The position numbers were made by a program, and so were the translations under genes. Positions 5,672 to 6,212 of a stretch of 6,212 nucleotides of DNA are shown piece after piece. Source of the DNA: Gemmataceae bacterium (lineage in GTDB: Bacteria > Planctomycetota > Planctomycetia > Gemmatales > Gemmataceae); contig CANLGS010000277.1 of the NCBI GenBank assembly GCA_947490035.1, positions 1 through 6,212 of the forward strand. The letters are read 5' to 3'. The first letter of the stretch is position 1. Every line of letters starts with the position of its first letter. The notes beneath the pieces were generated by a model that did no database searches, was not told where the DNA came from, and saw nothing but the letters and a program-made list of their open reading frames with translations.

Positions 5672-6212
5672 ATGAAAATCACCCGCCTCACCACCGACCG
5701 GCTGCGCGTCCCCTTCACCAAAGCGTCGCGGGTGTCGCTCACCGCGCCGACCCCGACGGCGCCGGACGCGGTCGAACTCATCTTGGTTCATCTCGAAACC
5801 GATACCGGCGTCACCGGTCTCGGCTTCACATACGTCCTCGGCGCGGGCGGCCCCGCGGTGCGATCACTGATTGACACCGAGTTGTCACCGCTGATCGTGG
5901 GCGAAGACCCGCGCGACGCGGAGCGTCTCTTCGCACGCGCCGAAGCCCGGTTCCGCGCGGTCGGCTTCGGCGGCCTCGCGGCTCGCGCGTACTCTGCCAT
6001 CGACGTTGCACTCTGGGACGTGAAAGCGAAGGCCGCCGGTGTGCCGCTCGCGAAGTTGCTCGGCGGCGCGAAGCCCGCCGCGGCGTTCGTGGTGTCGGAC
6101 GCCGCGACCCTCGGCCGCGACGCGGGCGAAGCGCTCAAGGCCGCGAAGCCGCACCTCAAGGCCGGCGCGGTCGGCGTTCGCGTGGAGATCGGCGCCGGCG
6201 ATGTGCAAGCCG
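5672..6212 (+). CDS. Enolase-superfamily protein, mandelate racemase/muconate lactonizing type (3'-partial)
   Basis: Only the first 180 residues are visible; the gene runs off the right edge (family length is about 360-400). Start: ATG at 5672 begins MKITRLTTDRLRVPF, the usual first strand of the capping domain, though no Shine-Dalgarno sequence precedes it. Residues 1-~130 form the N-terminal capping domain, with LVHLETDTGVTGLGFTY (38-54) and the signature helix AYSAIDVALWDVKAKAAG (106-123) followed by PLAKLLGG. The (beta/alpha)8 barrel begins near 135. At the second barrel strand, where the family normally has Lys-x-Lys (AVKTKIG in mandelate racemase), this protein reads GVRVEIG (168-174), with Arg 170 and Glu 172. 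Family members abstract the proton alpha to a carboxylate on acid sugars, dipeptides or muconates; the substrate cannot be assigned here because the metal ligands are outside the window. Functional linkage to the transporter is unproven. Confidence 0.88.
   Translation, partial: MKITRLTTDRLRVPFTKASRVSLTAPTPTAPDAVELILVHLETDTGVTGLGFTYVLGAGGPAVRSLIDTELSPLIVGEDPRDAERLFARAEARFRAVGFGGLAARAYSAIDVALWDVKAKAAGVPLAKLLGGAKPAAAFVVSDAATLGRDAGEALKAAKPHLKAGAVGVRVEIGAGDVQA

Overview
The window carries an almost complete branched-chain (hydrophobic) amino acid ABC uptake operon, livK-livH-livM-livG-livF, all on the + strand. It is followed by the first 180 codons of an enolase-superfamily (mandelate racemase / muconate lactonizing type) gene that runs off the right edge. 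DNA is GC-rich with strong G/C third positions. The three intergenic gaps each contain a different kind of palindromic or tandem repeat: CCCTCTCCC hairpins, an ATCTGCGTT-type inverted repeat and AGCTAAC heptamers. From memory, this mix plus a long-tailed Liv cassette suggests a Gemmata-like planctomycete (Gemmataceae). This is an inference, because no taxonomic marker gene is present.

Layout: 1-1197 is the substrate-binding lipoprotein LivK, whose N-terminus lies before the window. 1198-1434 is a gap filled by a large inverted repeat. 1435-2412 is permease LivH, overlapping by 4 nt permease LivM (2409-3536). 3537-3609 is a gap made of an inverted repeat that also encodes the last ~18 residues of LivM. 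3610-4647 is ATPase LivG, overlapping by 4 nt ATPase LivF (4644-5561). 5562-5671 is a gap with a heptamer tandem array and its inverted partner. From 5672 onward is the enolase-superfamily gene.

The parts form a standard transporter: LivK captures the amino acid outside the cytoplasmic membrane, LivH and LivM form the channel, and LivG and LivF hydrolyse ATP. All core ATPase motifs are intact. The unusual point is that both ATPases carry a large in-frame insertion at the same structural place, between the strand after Walker A and the helix leading to the Q-loop region. In LivG it is about 93 residues with two very hydrophobic stretches that look like a membrane hairpin. In LivF it is about 67 residues of a different, mildly amphipathic sequence. 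Liv ATPases are normally compact soluble proteins of about 235-260 residues, so a pair with matching-site insertions, one apparently membrane-embedded, is the best candidate here for something undescribed.

Secondary points of interest are the repeat families that occupy every gap and alter gene ends and translation starts, and the enolase-superfamily protein, in which the usual Lys-x-Lys catalytic motif seems to read Arg-x-Glu.
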